A stretch of DNA of 64,000 nucleotides from Balanoglossus misakiensis (GCA_040954595.2 CM082589.2:11904001-11968000); one strand, 5' to 3'. Counted from the first letter of the stretch, positions 21,381 to 34,520 are shown. The notes: a model not told the origin generated them from the letters alone. Program-made: numbers and translations.

Positions 21381-21923
21381 TCAGACTGTACTACCACGTG
21401 AGGACACGTGTGATGACACTCTGCTTGATCTTGCTGATTTAAATCTAGGTGTCTTACTACCAATATGGGACACGCTATCTTCTGGCCCCACAGTGTCTGC
21501 CAACATGGAATCATGCAGCCCATGGCGAAATAGCCAGGTGTCAACTACATGCTGAAATTCATCAAACCCAGTCATACGTGGTAATGACCAACTGGTATAC
21601 ATATGTTGTTTTTCTTTTTCATCCAATGACTCATGGTATTTGACATCAGCCTCTTTGAAGTTTTCAAAGGCAACTTCACATTCTTTCATTTTAGTTTTCA
21701 CCAAAATACCATTGACTTTATCTTCCATCAGAGATGTTATCTGATTCATCAATGTTGTTACTCTACCATAGATGTGTGATCTGGTAGTTTTCAATCTTTC
21801 TCTTTCAGCTTCTTTGTGCTTGTCTGTTTTTATGGAGACACGCTTGGTGTTTTCTGGATTACCAGTAAACAAATCATTTTTCTCTGTTTCCACCATGACC
21901 TTTGTATCATCATTGGTGGCCAT
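21381..21923 (-). pseudogene. gag: E2 gag, N-terminal part
   Basis: About 180 codons from a likely start ATG at 21921-21923 (MATNDDTK); an upstream in-frame ATG at 21950 also exists. A predicted helical region (HIYGRVTTLMNQITSLM, then ECEVAFENFKEAD) corresponds to the start of E3 gag (RGHMTRIYMDVETMLM). A Ser/Arg-rich stretch precedes the break caused by the insert. The 5' untranslated region lies between 21924 and the 5' LTR. Confidence 0.8.
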
Positions 21924-22201
21924 TTTGCTTCTTATTCTGTATAAATTCACTGTGCTGAATGATACCCAATGCGCCCTGTACGTACGATATGCGCGGTCGA
22001 GTACTAGTATGACACAATGACCTTGAAGCTTCTGACATGCGCAGTGGCGTCTTGACCACGAACGCCAGTTTTCCTCAGCTGAGCCGAGTCCAATGTACTG
22101 CTAGACAGGAAAATACTGATAATAAATCGCTGTCCTACCAGATTCTTTCTACCAATCTTCCGAAGGTGACAGTTTCTGCCCGGTCGATCACAGTTTTCTA
22201 C

Positions 22202-22587
22202 TGTAGTAACCTCGATGTGCCGTCTCAAATGGCGCCCTAATTCACATCAAAGGCCACAGGGTTCTATAGTATTTGCCGTTAACTAACTGGAGCTCACCAT
22301 CGCCGACGAACATTCCTTGTCAGATGTCACAGAAAACGCTGCTCGGAACTTTACACGAACATTTAATGACTGAACATACAACACTGGCACTGGATGATGC
22401 GTCGCGGTGGTTGAAGTTTCCGTAGAAAACTGCCAAAATCCCCAGGCTAACTGTGCAAAAGTCCTCACATGTGCGCCATGGAATTTTCCAGATATTTTCT
22501 AAACAAAAGCGCATGCGCTAATGTACTCACAGCGCGAGGGCGCTAGACTAAATATTTCAGTTTCTCTAAGAACTGGGCGTCCTTACA
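22202..22587 (-). repeat. E2 5' LTR
   Basis: 386 bp, nearly identical to 13204-13590; differences include ggtgccc/ggcgccc and gaacacac/gaacatac. I see no primer-binding site starting with TGG after it, so this lineage may use an unusual primer. Confidence 0.94.
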
Positions 22588-23769
22588 ACCAGTGTGCAAC
22601 TATAGTGTCAGGGTTTTAGCCGACTTATGCTGTAGGAAATCTGAGTTGATGAACGGGAATTCAATGTTAGAAAACCCGTGTGGAAAGTATCTCTACCCGT
22701 TCGAAACTAAGAAAAGAATTTATTCTTATTTATTTTGTAAAAAAGACAATATTTCGAAAAAAAGTCGAAAATGGTAATTTTGTCTTGGGTGATTCAAATT
22801 ATACCGCCTTTTCTGGAATTTGCAGCACTTTTTACAAGAGAACGACACTTCATGATCCATAATATTTCCGAAAATGAAGAAAAGAGTTAATTTTTCATGA
22901 TTTTTTAAAAATTTACCATTTTTGTCAAAATATGGCCAAAATGGCTATTTTTTCTTGAATTCCGTCAATATCTCTGCATTTTTGGAGTGGTCGAAAGTTT
23001 TAACATACAATCAACATGTCATATATGATCGGGGCACCAAATTCGAAAAAGAAAGGTTTTTTTATTTTTTTTTCTAAAGATGACATTTTCAAGGAAAATT
23101 TGGTAAAACGCAATTTTGTCTGCAGTGAGCCAAATTAGACGGTATTTTGTGGAATTTGTATCGATATATACATACGAAGAGCATTCTATACTCCATCAGA
23201 TTTCCGAAAATGTAGAAAACAGGTATTTTTTGTAATTTTCAAAAATTTACCATTTTGACCATATTGTGGCTAAAATTGTTATTTTCGTGTTGAATGCCGC
23301 CAGTGTCACTGCTTTTAAAAGTCATAAAAACTTTTAACATACAAGCAATTGTTTATATATGATGAGGTCACCGAATTAAAAAAATAAAGAATGTTTTGCC
23401 TAAAAATGACCTTTTAGGTGCAAAAACGAATAAAACGTAATTTTGTATTAAATCAGCTCATTCAGAGTGCATTTTTTATAATCAGCACCATTTTTACATA
23501 AAATGGAAATTTCATACATCATCAGATATCCAAATATGAAAAAATGATTTAGATTTTAGATGATTGTCCAAAATTAGCTGATATCTAATAAATGTAGTAT
23601 TGAACCGTTCTGTTCCCTCCCCCCCCCCCCTACATTATATGCGGTACGCCGATGTCAGCTTACCCGGCAGTACTGCAGGCCGTGCCCCCAACTAACGTCG
23701 GTGTTTGAAACGCCGTGGTTAAATTCGGGCGCTCTCTATAAATTGACAGGCAATAATGCAGTCCTACCC
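22588..23769 (+). repeat. Satellite monomer U4, right part
   Basis: Starts with the duplicated accag and continues through the AT-rich half. The tract at the C-run is interrupted by one T (ccctcccc...). Confidence 0.92.
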
Positions 23770-25820
23770 GAACAAATGTCGAGTGTTGACCCGCTGTGAC
23801 TTTCCCTCTTCGGTTTGCCCGACTTAGCCAACGTCTTTGTACTAGAGTGTCGGGTCTTTTGCAGAGCCAGGCCGAAGGAAATCCGACTTGATCACCGTTG
23901 CTAACGAACGCTAGTGTCTGTCATGGTGTGCCGGGGTTTTAGTCGAGCCAGGCCGTAGGAGATCTGACTTGATCATCGTGGTCAATGTACGCGTGTTTCC
24001 GCTCTAAAGTGCCGGGGCTTCAGCTAAACCAGGCCGTAGGAAATCCGACGTAATCACCGTTGATAACTTACGCCAGTCTGTGTCATATAGAGCCGGAGCA
24101 CCAGCCGAGTCACGCCATAGGAAATCTGACTTGATCAACGTGGTCAATGTACGCATGTTTCTGCTCTAGAGTGCCGGGGCTTCAGCTGAGCCAGGCCGTA
24201 GGAAACCCGACGTGATTACCGTTGTTAACTTACGCCAGTCTGTGTCCTATATATAGTGCCGGGGCATCAGCCGTGCCAGGCCGAAGGAAATGTGAGTAGA
24301 TCAACGTGGTCTCTGTACGCGTGTTTCTGCTCTAGAGTGCCAGGGCTTTAGCCAAGCCATGCCGTAGGAAATCTGACTTGATCAACGTTGCTAACGAACG
24401 CTAGTGTCTGTCATAGTGTGCCGGGGTTTTAGTCGAGCCAAGCCGTAGGAGATCAGACTTGATCAACGTGGTCTCTGTACGCGTGTTTCTGCTCTAGAGT
24501 GCCGGGGCTTTATCCAAGCCATGTCGTAGAAAATCTGACTTGATCACCGTTGCTAACGTACGCTAGTGTCTGTCATATTGTGACGGAGATTTAGCCGAGC
24601 CAGGCCGTAGAAAAATCAACTTGTTCAACGTTACCAGTGTGCAACTGTTTCTGCTCTAGAGTGTCAGGGTTTTAGCCGACTTATGCTGTAGGAAATCTGA
24701 GTTGATGAACGGGAATTCAATGTTAGAAAACTCGTATCTGTACCCGTTTGAAACTAAGAAAAGAATTTATTCTTATTTATTTTGTAAAAAAGACAATTGT
24801 TCGAAAAAAAGTCGAAAAGGGTAATTTTGTCTTGGGTGATTAAAATTATACTGCCTTTTCTAGAATTTCAGCACTTTTTACAAGAGAACGACACTTCATG
24901 CTCCATAATATTTCCGAAAATGAAGAAAAGAGTTCATTTTTTGATGATTTTTTAAAAATTTACCATTTTTGTCAAAATATGGCCAAAATGGCTATTTTTT
25001 CTTGAATTCCGTCAATATCTCTGCATTTTTGGAGTGGTCGAAAGTTTTAACATACAATCAACATGTCATATATGATCAGGGCACCAAATTCGAAGAACAA
25101 AGGTGTTTTTTTTATTTTTTTTTCTTCTAAAAATGACATTTTCAAGGTAAATTTGGTAAAACGCAATTTTGTCTGCAGTGAGCCATATTAGACTGTCTTT
25201 TGTGGAATTTGTATCGATATATACATACGAAGAGCATTCTATACTCCATCAGATTTCCGAAAATGTAGAAAACAGGTATTTTTTGTAATTTTCAAAAATT
25301 TACCATTTTGACCAAATTGTGGCTAAAATTGTTATTTTCGTGTTGAATGCCGCCAGTGTCACTGCTTTTAAAAGTCATAACAACTTTTAACATACAAGCA
25401 ATTGTTTATATATGATGAGGTCACCGAATTAAAAAAAAGAATGTTTTGCCTAAAAATGACCTTTTTGGTGCAAAAACGAATAAAACGCAATTTTGTATTA
25501 AATCAGCTCATTCAGAGTGCATTTTTTATAATCAGCACCATTTTTACATATGATGGAAATTTCATACATCATCAGATATCCAAATATGAAAAAATGATTT
25601 AGATTTTAGATGATTGTCCAAAATTAGCTGATATCTAATAAATGTAGTATTGAACCGTTCTGTTCCCTCCCCCCCCCCCCCTACATTATATGCGGTACGC
25701 CGATGTCAGCTTACCCGGCAGTACTGCAGGCCGTGCCCCCAACTAACGTCGGTGTTTGAAACGCCCTGGTAAAATTCGGGCTTTCTCTATAAATTGATAG
25801 GCAATAATGCAGTCCTACCC
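23770..25820 (+). repeat. Satellite monomer U5
   Basis: 2051 bp and complete. It has a small deletion near 24730 (the cccgtgtggaaag part is shortened) and the same T-interrupted C-run as U4, so U4 and U5 are sister copies. Confidence 0.93.
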
Positions 25821-27862
25821 GAACAAATGTCGAGTGTTGACCCGCTGTGACTTTCCCTCATCGGTTTGCCCGATTAGCCAACGTCTTTGTACTAGAGTGT
25901 CGGGTCTTTTGCAGAGCCAGGCCGAAGGAAATCCGACTTGATCACCGTTGCTAACGAACGCTAGTGTCTGTCATGGTGTGCCGGGGTTTTAGTCGAGCCA
26001 GGCCGTAGGAGATCTGACTTGATCATCGTGGTCAATGTACGCGTGTTTCCGCTCTAAAGTGCCGGGGCTTCAGCTAAACCAGGCCGTAGGAAATCCGACG
26101 TAATCACCGTTGAAAACTTACGCCAGTCTGTCTCATATAGAGCCGGTGCACCAGCCGAGTCACGCCGTAGGAAATCTGACTTGATCAACGTGGTCAATGT
26201 ACGCCTGTTTCTGCTCTAGAGTGCCGGGGCTTCAGCTGAGCCAGGCCGTAGGAAACCCGACGTGATTACCGTTGTTAACTTACGCCAGTCTGTGTCCTAT
26301 ATATAGTGCCGGGGCATCAGCCGTGCCAGGCCGAAGGAAATGTGAGTAGATCAACGTGGTCTCTGTACGCGTGTTTCTGCTCTAGAGTGCCAGGGCTTTA
26401 GCCAAGCCATGCCGTAGAAAATCTGACTTGATCAACGTTGCTAACGAACGCTAGTGTCTGTCATAGTGTGCCGGGGTTTTAGTCGAGCCAAGCCGTAGGA
26501 GATCAGACTTGATCAACGTGGTCTCTGTACGCGTGTTTCTGCTCTAGAGTGCCGGGGCTTTATCCAAGCCATGCCGTAGAAAATCTGACTTGATCACCGT
26601 TGCTAACGTACGCTAGTGTCTGTCATATTGTGACGGAGATTTAGCCGAGCCAGGCCATAGAAAAATCGACTTGTTCAACGTTACCAGTGTGCAACTGTTT
26701 CTGCTCTAGAGTGTCAGGGTTTTAGCCGACTTATGCTGTAGGAAATCTGAGTTGATGAACGGGAATTCAATGTTAGAAAACCCGTGTGGAAAGTATCTCT
26801 ACCCGTTTGAAACTAAGAAAAGAATTTATTCTTATTTATTTTGTAAAAAAGACAATTTTTCGAAAAAAAAGTCGAAAATGGTAATTTTGTCTTGGGTGAT
26901 TCAAATTATACCGCCTTTTCAGGAATTTGCAGCACTTTTTACAAGAGAACGACACTTCTTGCTCCATAATATTTCCGAAAATGAAGAAAAGAGTTAATTT
27001 TTTATGATTTTTTAAAAATTTACCATTTGTGTCAAAATATGGCCAAAATGGCTATTTTTTCTTGAATTCCGTCAATATCTCTGCATTTTTGGAGTGGTCG
27101 AAAGTTTTAACATACAATCAACATGTCATATATGATCAGGGCACCAAATTCGAAGAACAAAGGTTTTTTTTATTTTTCTTCTAAAAATGACATTTTCAAG
27201 AAAAATTTGGTAAAACGCAATTTTGTCTGAAGTGAGCCAAATTAGACGGTCTTTTGTGGAATTTGTATCGATATATATATACGAAGAGCATTCTATACTC
27301 CATCAGATTTCCGAAAATGTAGAAAACAGGTATTTTTTGTAATTTTCAAAAATTTACCATTTTGACCAAATTGTGGCTAAAATTGTTATTTTCGTGTTAA
27401 ATGCCGCCAGTGTCACTGCTTTTAAAAGTCATAAAAACTTTTAACATACAAGCAATTGTTTATATATGATCAGGTCACCGAATTAAAAAAATAAAGAATG
27501 TTTTGCCTAAAAATGACCTTTTTGGTGCAAAAAAGATTAAAACGCAATTTTGTATTAAATCAGAATGCATTTTTTATAATCAGCACCATTTTTACATATA
27601 ATGGAAATTTCATACATCATCAGATATCCAAATATGAAAAAATGATTTAGATTTTAGATGATTGTCCAAAATTAGCTGATATCTAATAAATGTAGTATTG
27701 AACCGTTCTGTTCCCCCCCCCCCTACATTATATGCGGTACGCCGATGTCAGCTTACCCGGCAGTACTGCAGGCCGTGCCCCCAACTAACGTCGGTGTTTT
27801 AAACGCCCTGGTTAAATTTGGGCTTTCTCTAGAAATTGACAGGCAATAATGCAGTCCTACCC
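25821..27862 (+). repeat. Satellite monomer U6
   Basis: 2042 bp and complete. About 8 bp (ctcattca) are missing near 27563. Confidence 0.93.
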
Positions 27863-28012
27863 GAACAAATGTCAAGTGTTGAACCGCTGTGACTTTCCCT
27901 CTTCTGTTTGCCGGACTTAGCCAACGTCTTTAGCTTCAGCTAAACCAGGCCGTAGGAAATCCGACGTAATCACCGTTGATAACTTACGCCAGTCTGTGTC
28001 ATATAGAGCCGG
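27863..28012 (+). repeat. Satellite monomer U7, left part
   Basis: Two 81-bp subrepeats are missing after gccaacgtcttt. It ends at gagccgg, where E3 begins, and resumes at 35510. Confidence 0.88.
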
Positions 28013-28670
28013 TGTAAGTGCAGTCCTCCCTGATTGGATGGCTGTGTGTGCAGGTGCACATGCACATAGTGGTTATCCAATATGCAAATTTCCTTTTCAC
28101 TATAAATTGGCACCTCGCCAGTGTGCAAGTTTTCATTTCATCGTCAGGCCTTCTAGGCTACATGTTTGTGAGCACTGCACTGCATGCTTTTTGAACCCCT
28201 AAAAGCGTCACCATCTGCGGTAAGACTTACCTGTTTTATTTAGCGATACAGAGCGGTCTTTCAACAGAAGCAGCGGCTATCCAGGACGCAGACTACTTCA
28301 TTTATAAACCATTAATTTTGAGCGATTGAGTAGAATTGATTTGAATTTACTTACCTGTAAACGCTGTATTTTTGGAATTTGCTTTGTAATTGAGTTTGAA
28401 CTTCTGTATCGGCATTTTACATTTACCTTTGAATACTTACTTGAATTTATTTCGTCTATGTATTTGTTTATACAGAACCGTGTTGTACCCGTGTTATACC
28501 AGTGTTATACCAGTATTAGAACCGTGTTATTACGTCGTGCACGGTCTATTTTGTATGCACCGAACAGTTTGCTCCTCGTAGACAGTAAAATAAAAGGAGA
28601 ATTTTTATACAACACGAGTGTCCAGAGTGTGTACTCCAGGGGCCCATGCAAGTAGGAATTGGATCCTACA
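28013..28670 (+). repeat. E3 5' LTR (single copy)
   Basis: Begins TGTAAGTGCAG right at the satellite joint and ends around GGATCCTACA, giving TG...CA ends as in E2. No second copy exists in the window, so the right limit is inferred from the TG/CA rule and the distance to the gag ATG. Confidence 0.65.
28082..28107 (+). promoter_or_regulatory. Octamer-like and TATA elements in the E3 LTR
   Basis: atgcaaat (octamer-type) at 28082-28089 follows atccaat, and tataaat lies at 28101-28107 in ctataaattgg. Together they form a compact core promoter. An AATAAA near 28589-28594 could be the LTR polyadenylation signal. Confidence 0.5.
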
Positions 28671-28736
28671 TAGTTCTCAGATGACGTTGGACTGAAACCT
28701 GGTGTAACCGTGTACTAGCAGATACATTAGAAAGTC

Positions 28737-29741
28737 ATGGCAACTGGAAACGACGAGGTGTTCCACGTTCCAGCAGCACCAGGCCCTGTCTCCGTCAAGA
28801 GTAGCAGTTCATCAAAAACAGCTAGCTCAACAAGAGAAGAAAAAGCCGGTAAGCCGATTGATTTAGTTCTCAAATTAAGGAGATCAATTATCGCTTACCG
28901 CGGCCATATGACACGTATTTACATGGATGTAGAGACCATGTTAATGTCGTCGCCTGACTACCAAGCAGTTACCAAAAAGAAAGAAGACTTGGATAGGATT
29001 TTTACTTCATATACAAATACTTGTTATGAATATCAGAAACATCTTTCAAGGTCCGAACAAGAAAGTGTACGACTTGAACACGAATCTGAAGTTAACAGAA
29101 AAGAGTGTCTGGAACAACGCCTGAAGAACTGGATTTCGTCTCATCGAATCACGATAACAACTCCGTCACGTGGGTTGGAGCCAGAAGTGCCACCAGCTTC
29201 ACAAGAGGATGATGTCAACGGTTCAGCGGCTTCCAAAAATTCACGTCACTCTACCAAGGACCAGGTAAAATCTGTAAAAAAGAAATCACATAGTCAAACG
29301 TCTTATGGAAATGGTAACCGGCAGACAAGTAATATATGTTCTTTATCGAGTTCAAAGGCAAGTCGAGCTTCAAGAATTGCAAGAAGGAAGATATTGGAAA
29401 CCCAGCTTGAACTTGAAAAGATACAGCAAGAAGAAGAAGCCAAAGCCAAGCTTCGTGATCTGCGACTTCGAGAAGAAGAAATAAAGATGCAGTCAACATT
29501 GAAGATTCTAGACGTTCAACAGAAGTTAAAACAGGCTGAAATGGAGGCTGAATTAGCAGAAGAGGGAACTTCGTTTCATTCCAAAGAATATTTTGTTGAT
29601 ACAAGTGAAGCAAGGATGACCAGTCCAAGTGAGAAGATTGACAGGTATTTCCAGTCTTTTCAAGATTATCACCCCCATGTATTGTCGAGTGGTCCCCCAG
29701 TAGAAGTTTCCCGGTTCAACACAACAACAACTTTGCTTTAA
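28737..29741 (+). pseudogene. gag: E3 gag, N-terminal part
   Basis: 334 codons from ATG 28737, about 66 bp after the LTR. A helical N-terminal region (LKLRRSIIAYRGHMTRI) is followed by a Ser-rich segment. Then comes a long charged coiled coil (from about residue 215, with LELEKIQQEEEAKAKL). It ends at a frameshift in an ACA repeat near 29730; homologous sequence continues in the next frame. Gag would form the particle. Confidence 0.87.
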
Positions 29742-30831
29742 AGACAGACCGCTGTCCGAAAATGTGAAACAGTTGGAGGGCAATGTGGCAGCATTAAATC
29801 CGAATGCACCAGAATGGCAGCCCGTGGACCACAATATTGGGGAACAACTTTATAGAAATGAACCAAGTCCATTGCGGGATGGGCAACACGAAATCCTACA
29901 GAGTATGATAAGACAACAGAGTGAAGCCACGCAAGCACTTGTAACTAGTTTGAATTTGCCGAAGCGGGAATTCCTATCGTTTAATGGTGACCCAGTAGTG
30001 TACCCCACGTTCATCAGAAATTTTGAGATAAACATTGTAAACGGAACAACCGATGATGGCACTAGATTGGCTTATCTCATCCAATACTGCACTGGACCAG
30101 CCAAAGAAGCAATCAAGAACTGAGTGATTCTACCTCCAGAACAAGGTTACACTGAAGCAAGGAAAATATTATACCAGAATTTCGGCCAGAAACACACGAT
30201 CGTCCATGCCACCATAGACAAAGTCGTCAAGGGACCACAGATCAAGGCCACGGACACATCAAAGTTGCTACAGTTGGCACGTGACATGAATAATTGTCAT
30301 ATGTGTTCCAGCCAAATGAAATACACCGCTGATCTGAACTCCATGGATACATTGGAGAAGATAGTGAGACGCCTACCTACATTTCTACAAGCAGATTGGG
30401 CAAAAGAAGCTGGAAGAATGATTTACTCCGGTATTGAACCAGAATTCATCCATCTGACAGCGTTTTTGGAGAAGCGAGCAGCCTTGGCCAATACAAGATT
30501 CGGGATGTTGGTTGGATCAAAACCAGAACCAGAGAGAGACGTATAGTCCAGGGTCAAACAATTCACCAAGGCTACTACTTTGACCACTCAAGTGGGTCAT
30601 GAAATGTACGGCAAGACGCAAGACAAACCCTACTGCCAATCCAAGAGAGAAATTAGATGTCTTTTCTGCCAAGGACAACACCAACTGCAGAGATGCCGGA
30701 AGTTTGCCAGGAAGTCGTTCATGGAGAAGAAAACGTTTGTGCGAAAACAGAACCTCTGTGATTGTTGTCTGGAAGCAACCCCTTGACACTTCGCTAAAAA
30801 CTGCAAAAGTGGATTGTTTTGTCCAGTAACT
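29742..30831 (+). pseudogene. gag: E3 gag, capsid and zinc-knuckle part with three stops
   Basis: One frame from 29742 to beyond 30831, interrupted by TGA 30121-30123, TAG 30544-30546 and TGA 30784-30786. It contains the DUF1759 region (PKREFLSFNGDPVVYPTF through YTEARKILYQNFG). The knuckle CLFCQGQHQLQRC (C-x2-C-x3-H-x4-C) follows, then a second, Cys-rich motif that spans the third stop (NLCDCC... HFAKNC). Confidence 0.87.
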
Positions 30832-31691
30832 GACTGTGGAAGACTTCACCACCCATTACTACACCCAGTATCGTCACATCCTAGCCAGTCGTCAAATGAA
30901 GTGTATCCCAGTGGAAGTGGTAGACCAGCTCCACCCACAACACGTCTTGGGAAGAATAAAGACGAGAAAAGTGACGGGAATTCTGAAGTAACCAATGGGG
31001 CCGGTAACACCGTTCATTGTAAAGCAACCAGGACAAACAAGCCACGTATCAGCCTACAAGTTGTACCAGTCCGAGTAAGTGGAGTGGAGGGAGGAGCAGA
31101 GATTGAAACTTATGCATTCCTGGACAATGGTTCAGACACAACAATATGTCTCTCATCTCTAGCAGACAGACTTGGTTTGGGTGGACAACCCATTACATAT
31201 ACACTTTCCACACTTGATGCTGAAACGAAGAAGTATGGACGTGAAGTTAAATTAGATGTACGAGGTCTACATAGAAATCAAAGTGTTCATCTTGATAAGG
31301 TATGGACGACGGACAAACTTCCCATAACGGCAAACAGTATACCAACAGCAGAGGATACGAAGGAATGGTCTCATCTGAAGGATGTTGAATTACCAGAATT
31401 GCAGAACAAGGAAGTCACAATCCTGATCGGTAACGACATTCCAGAAGCACACTGGGTCCTGGAGGAAAGACGTGCCGGGAGAAAACAACCATACGCAATC
31501 CGAACATTACTTGGATGGACGTTGATTGGGCCGATGAAAAGAAAGAAAGAAACCAACTCATCAATCAACTTTATCAATATGGACCAGATCATCGACAGTG
31601 ATACTTCTATCAAAGGTATGGAGTCCATTTCATCACAATTGGAAAGGATGTACAATGCCGACTTCAACGAAAATCTAGTGGATACTAAAGA
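30814..31691 (+). pseudogene. pol: E3 pol, protease and linker
   Basis: Opens in the gag frame after the last stop. It has a Cys/His motif (CPVTDCGRLHHPLLH), the aspartic protease with FLDNGSDT (31132-31140 is the D-N-G core), and the family signature ILIGNDIPEA and RTLLGWTLIG. Near 31690 the homologous sequence jumps: about 55-60 residues normally before the reverse transcriptase are absent, and the rest is in another frame. The stop of the shifted frame is at 31858-31860. Confidence 0.87.
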
Positions 31692-33929
31692 ATGCATGTC
31701 ATCAACCTACTCAAAAGACGTCTACTTAAAGATCCAGATCTCCATGAAAAGTACAGTACAACTATACAAGACTATATTGTACAAGGTCATGCAAAAGAAG
31801 TATCTGATGAAAACAAAGAAGACGATAGACGGTTATGGTACCTACCTCATCATCCGGTGACGCATCCCATGAAACCAGAAAAGGTGAGAGTCGTCTTCGA
31901 TTGTGCTGCCAAATGTGGAGGAACTTCACTGAACGATCAACTCCTGCAGGGTCCGGATTTGACCAATTCCTTGGTTGGAGTCTTGCTACGGTTCCGTCAG
32001 TATCCTGTTGCAGTGGTTGCTGATATCAAGCAAATGTTTCACCAAGTTCATGTCGACCCCGAAGATTGTGATGTCCTGCGATTCCTATGGTGGCCTAACG
32101 GTGACCTCACGAAGGTGCCCGTCGATCATCAAATGCTTGTTCATTTGTTTGGCGCGACATCATCACCTAGTTGTTCAGCATACGCCCTCCGGAGAACAGC
32201 TGATGACAATAGAAGTAACTTCGACTCGGACATCATAGATGCTGTCTACAGAAATTTCTACGTGGATGATTTCTTAAAATCAGTACTTGCCGTGGACACA
32301 GCCAAGAGACTCATCACTGAAGTTTCAGCCCTTTTGTCTAATGGTGGATTTCATCTGACCAAATGGATTTCTAATTGCACAGAAGTATTGTCCTCCATCC
32401 CGTCAGAAGAAAGGGCGCCATATGTGATGAATTTAGACCTGGAAGACTTACCAGTTGACAGAGCTCTTGGTGTACAATGGGACATTCAAGAAGATACTAT
32501 GAGCTTCAGAGTTGGCAAGGAAAGTAAAAGTGAAACTCGAAGAGGGATTCTCTCAGTTGTAGTATCTGTGTACGACCCACTAGGATTTGTTGCACCATTT
32601 GTATTGCCGGCTAAGCGCATATTACAAGAATTATGCAAAGAAGGATGTGGATGGGATGAAGCCATACCAGTGAAATATCTAGTTGTTTGGCGTGAATGGT
32701 TACAGAAGTTACCGATGTTAAAAGCCATGGTAATTCCACGGTGTTACACACCTCCAGGTTTTGGCCAGCCACAATCTATAGAAATTCATCATTTCTGCGA
32801 TGCTTCAACGGAAGGATATGGGGTTGTTTCCTACCTACGGTTTATTGACAAAGGTGGTAATTTTCACTGCAGCCTCGTGACTGGCAAATCTAGAGTTGCT
32901 CCACTGAAGACCATTACAGTACCAAGATTGGAATTGACAGCAGCAACAGTGGCCGTTAAAGTCAGCAAACAGATAAAAGAAGAACTTCAATTTCCTATCC
33001 ATCGAGAGCGATTCTGGACAGACTCTACCATTGTTATACAATATATCTGCAGCTCAACAAGACGCTTCAAGACCTTTGTAGCCAACCGCCTACAACTAAT
33101 ACACGATGCAACACTACCGTCACAATGGCATCATGTTCCTTCACAACTCAATCCAGCTGATTGTGCCTCCCGAGGTATTACCTTGAATGCCGCCAAAGCG
33201 AAGTCCAAACTGTGGTTCGAAGGTCCAGAATTTCTCTGGAAATCTGAAGGAAACTGGCCAACCCAACCTACCGACTTACCAAGAATATCGGATGAGGACA
33301 ACGAATTGAAAATGGCAAAGGTATGCGCAGTGGTAAACAGCAACCAGACAGATGACACTGATATCATCCATTCGTTAATTCACAGATTTTCGTCATGGTA
33401 CAAACTTTGCAAATCTGTCGCTTGGATTTTACGATACAAGAAGTATCTCCGAGCTCGCATTGAGAATGGCGGAAATGGTAAAGTTCCGGTTGGTGCTCTA
33501 ACGGTGTCAGAAGTGTCCGATGCTACCTTAGAAGTCATTAGAGTCGTTCAACGGAAAGCGTTTCCTAAGGAAATATCAACACAGTTGAAGAATCCAAGCA
33601 GAAAACCAGATTCTGAAGGATATACCAGTCCACTTTGCAGACTCAGTCCAATCTACAAAGATGGCATTATACACGTTGGTGGAAGACTAAACAACTCCCC
33701 CATAGATGAAACCACAAAACATCCTATTATTCTACCCCATAATCATCAAGTGACCGAATTAATTGTTCAGTTTTTCCATGAGCAGGAAGGTCACGTAGGA
33801 ACCACCCATGTGTTATCCAGAATCCGAAAAGAATATTGGATTTTGAGAGGCCAAGCTACTGTCAGAAGAATTCTGCGGAAATGTGTAGTGTGCAGGAGAT
33901 GGAATGCAAGACCTGGAACGCAAATAAAA
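31692..33929 (+). pseudogene. pol: E3 pol, reverse transcriptase, RNase H and integrase zinc domain
   Basis: About 745 open codons. Reverse transcriptase: [38 protein letters not shown] (motif A) and FYVDD with YVDD at 32259-32270. The connection region follows, with [10 protein letters not shown]. RNase [22 protein letters not shown]. After the linker with [15 protein letters not shown] comes the H2C2 domain ([11 protein letters not shown] with CVVC). The frame is interrupted at 33930 by a MITE, just before the integrase core. Reverse transcriptase and RNase H look undamaged. Confidence 0.92.
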
Positions 33930-34518
33930 GAGAGGTTTAGTTACACGTAAATACGTTCGATCAGTACGCGTAGCGTCATTGTCACGTGACAAGCAGAGGT
34001 CGCGTACGCGTAGAACAGACGCTCGGAACGGCAAGCGACGCTTCTACGCGTAATCATGATTACGTGTAACATTTTTTCGGAATTTCTCGATATTCTCTCT
34101 TTAATTTGAGCGATTGATCTCTGCAGTGCAATTGTGATGTAGCCAGCATCCATGTTATCTAAAAAAATCTGCCATATGTGCTAAAACCGGCGCTATTTGT
34201 TGTTTTCAAAACATAAACACAAAAATGTATTACCAAACTACGTTTTCAGTGGACGCCTCGACAAAGACATCGAAAAACTTCACTAAACTATCTTTCCACT
34301 GCAGTCAAGAAACTTATTGCAAGGGTGGTGATCTTAGAGAATATTCATCACACACAAAATTTATTGAAGTGAAAAATATTTGAGTTTTCTATTGTTTTTA
34401 ACTGTTGTTGTTATTCAAAACGGACAACTAAACCGCAAAATTCACGCGTCGCTACGCATACGCGAACGCCACTGCCTGCCGTCAGACGTACGCGTATTTA
34501 CGTGTAACTAAACCTCTC
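33930..34518. mobile_element. MITE inside the E3 integrase gene, 589 bp
   Basis: Terminal inverted repeats of about 26 bp begin gagaggtttagttacacgta at the left; the right end is their complement. The trinucleotide taa flanks both sides (33925-33927 with two extra A before the left end, and 34519-34521), suggesting a PIF/Harbinger-like TWA target duplication. Near both ends the motif tacgcgta and close variants recur five or six times, probable transposase-binding sites. No coding capacity. Confidence 0.85.
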
Positions 34519-34520
34519 TA

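Larger units (their letters stand above)
13204..22587 (-). mobile_element. E2: BEL/Pao LTR retrotransposon with integrase deletion and a nested insert
   Basis: 9384 bp between LTR outer ends, flanked by the 5-bp duplication accag, inserted in the 81-bp block of satellite monomer U4. Coding runs on the minus strand: gag pieces, protease, reverse transcriptase with intact YVDD, RNase H, then only the C-terminal remnants of integrase. The gag region is split by a 2.95-kb insert (18427-21380). The LTRs differ at about four or five positions out of 387, so insertion is young. It belongs to another BEL lineage than E1 and is closer to E3 (DNGSD protease motif and similar RT). Confidence 0.94.

Noticed and set aside
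22163-22201. A standard TGG-type primer-binding site next to the E2 5' LTR
   Set aside because: The bases after the LTR in element sense (GTAGAAAACTG) do not begin TGG, and no close match to a tRNA 3' end is apparent.
29251-29628. Minus-strand ORFs of 125 codons in E3 gag and 108 codons at 31371
   Set aside because: They oppose a recognisable gag and pol frame and show nothing themselves.
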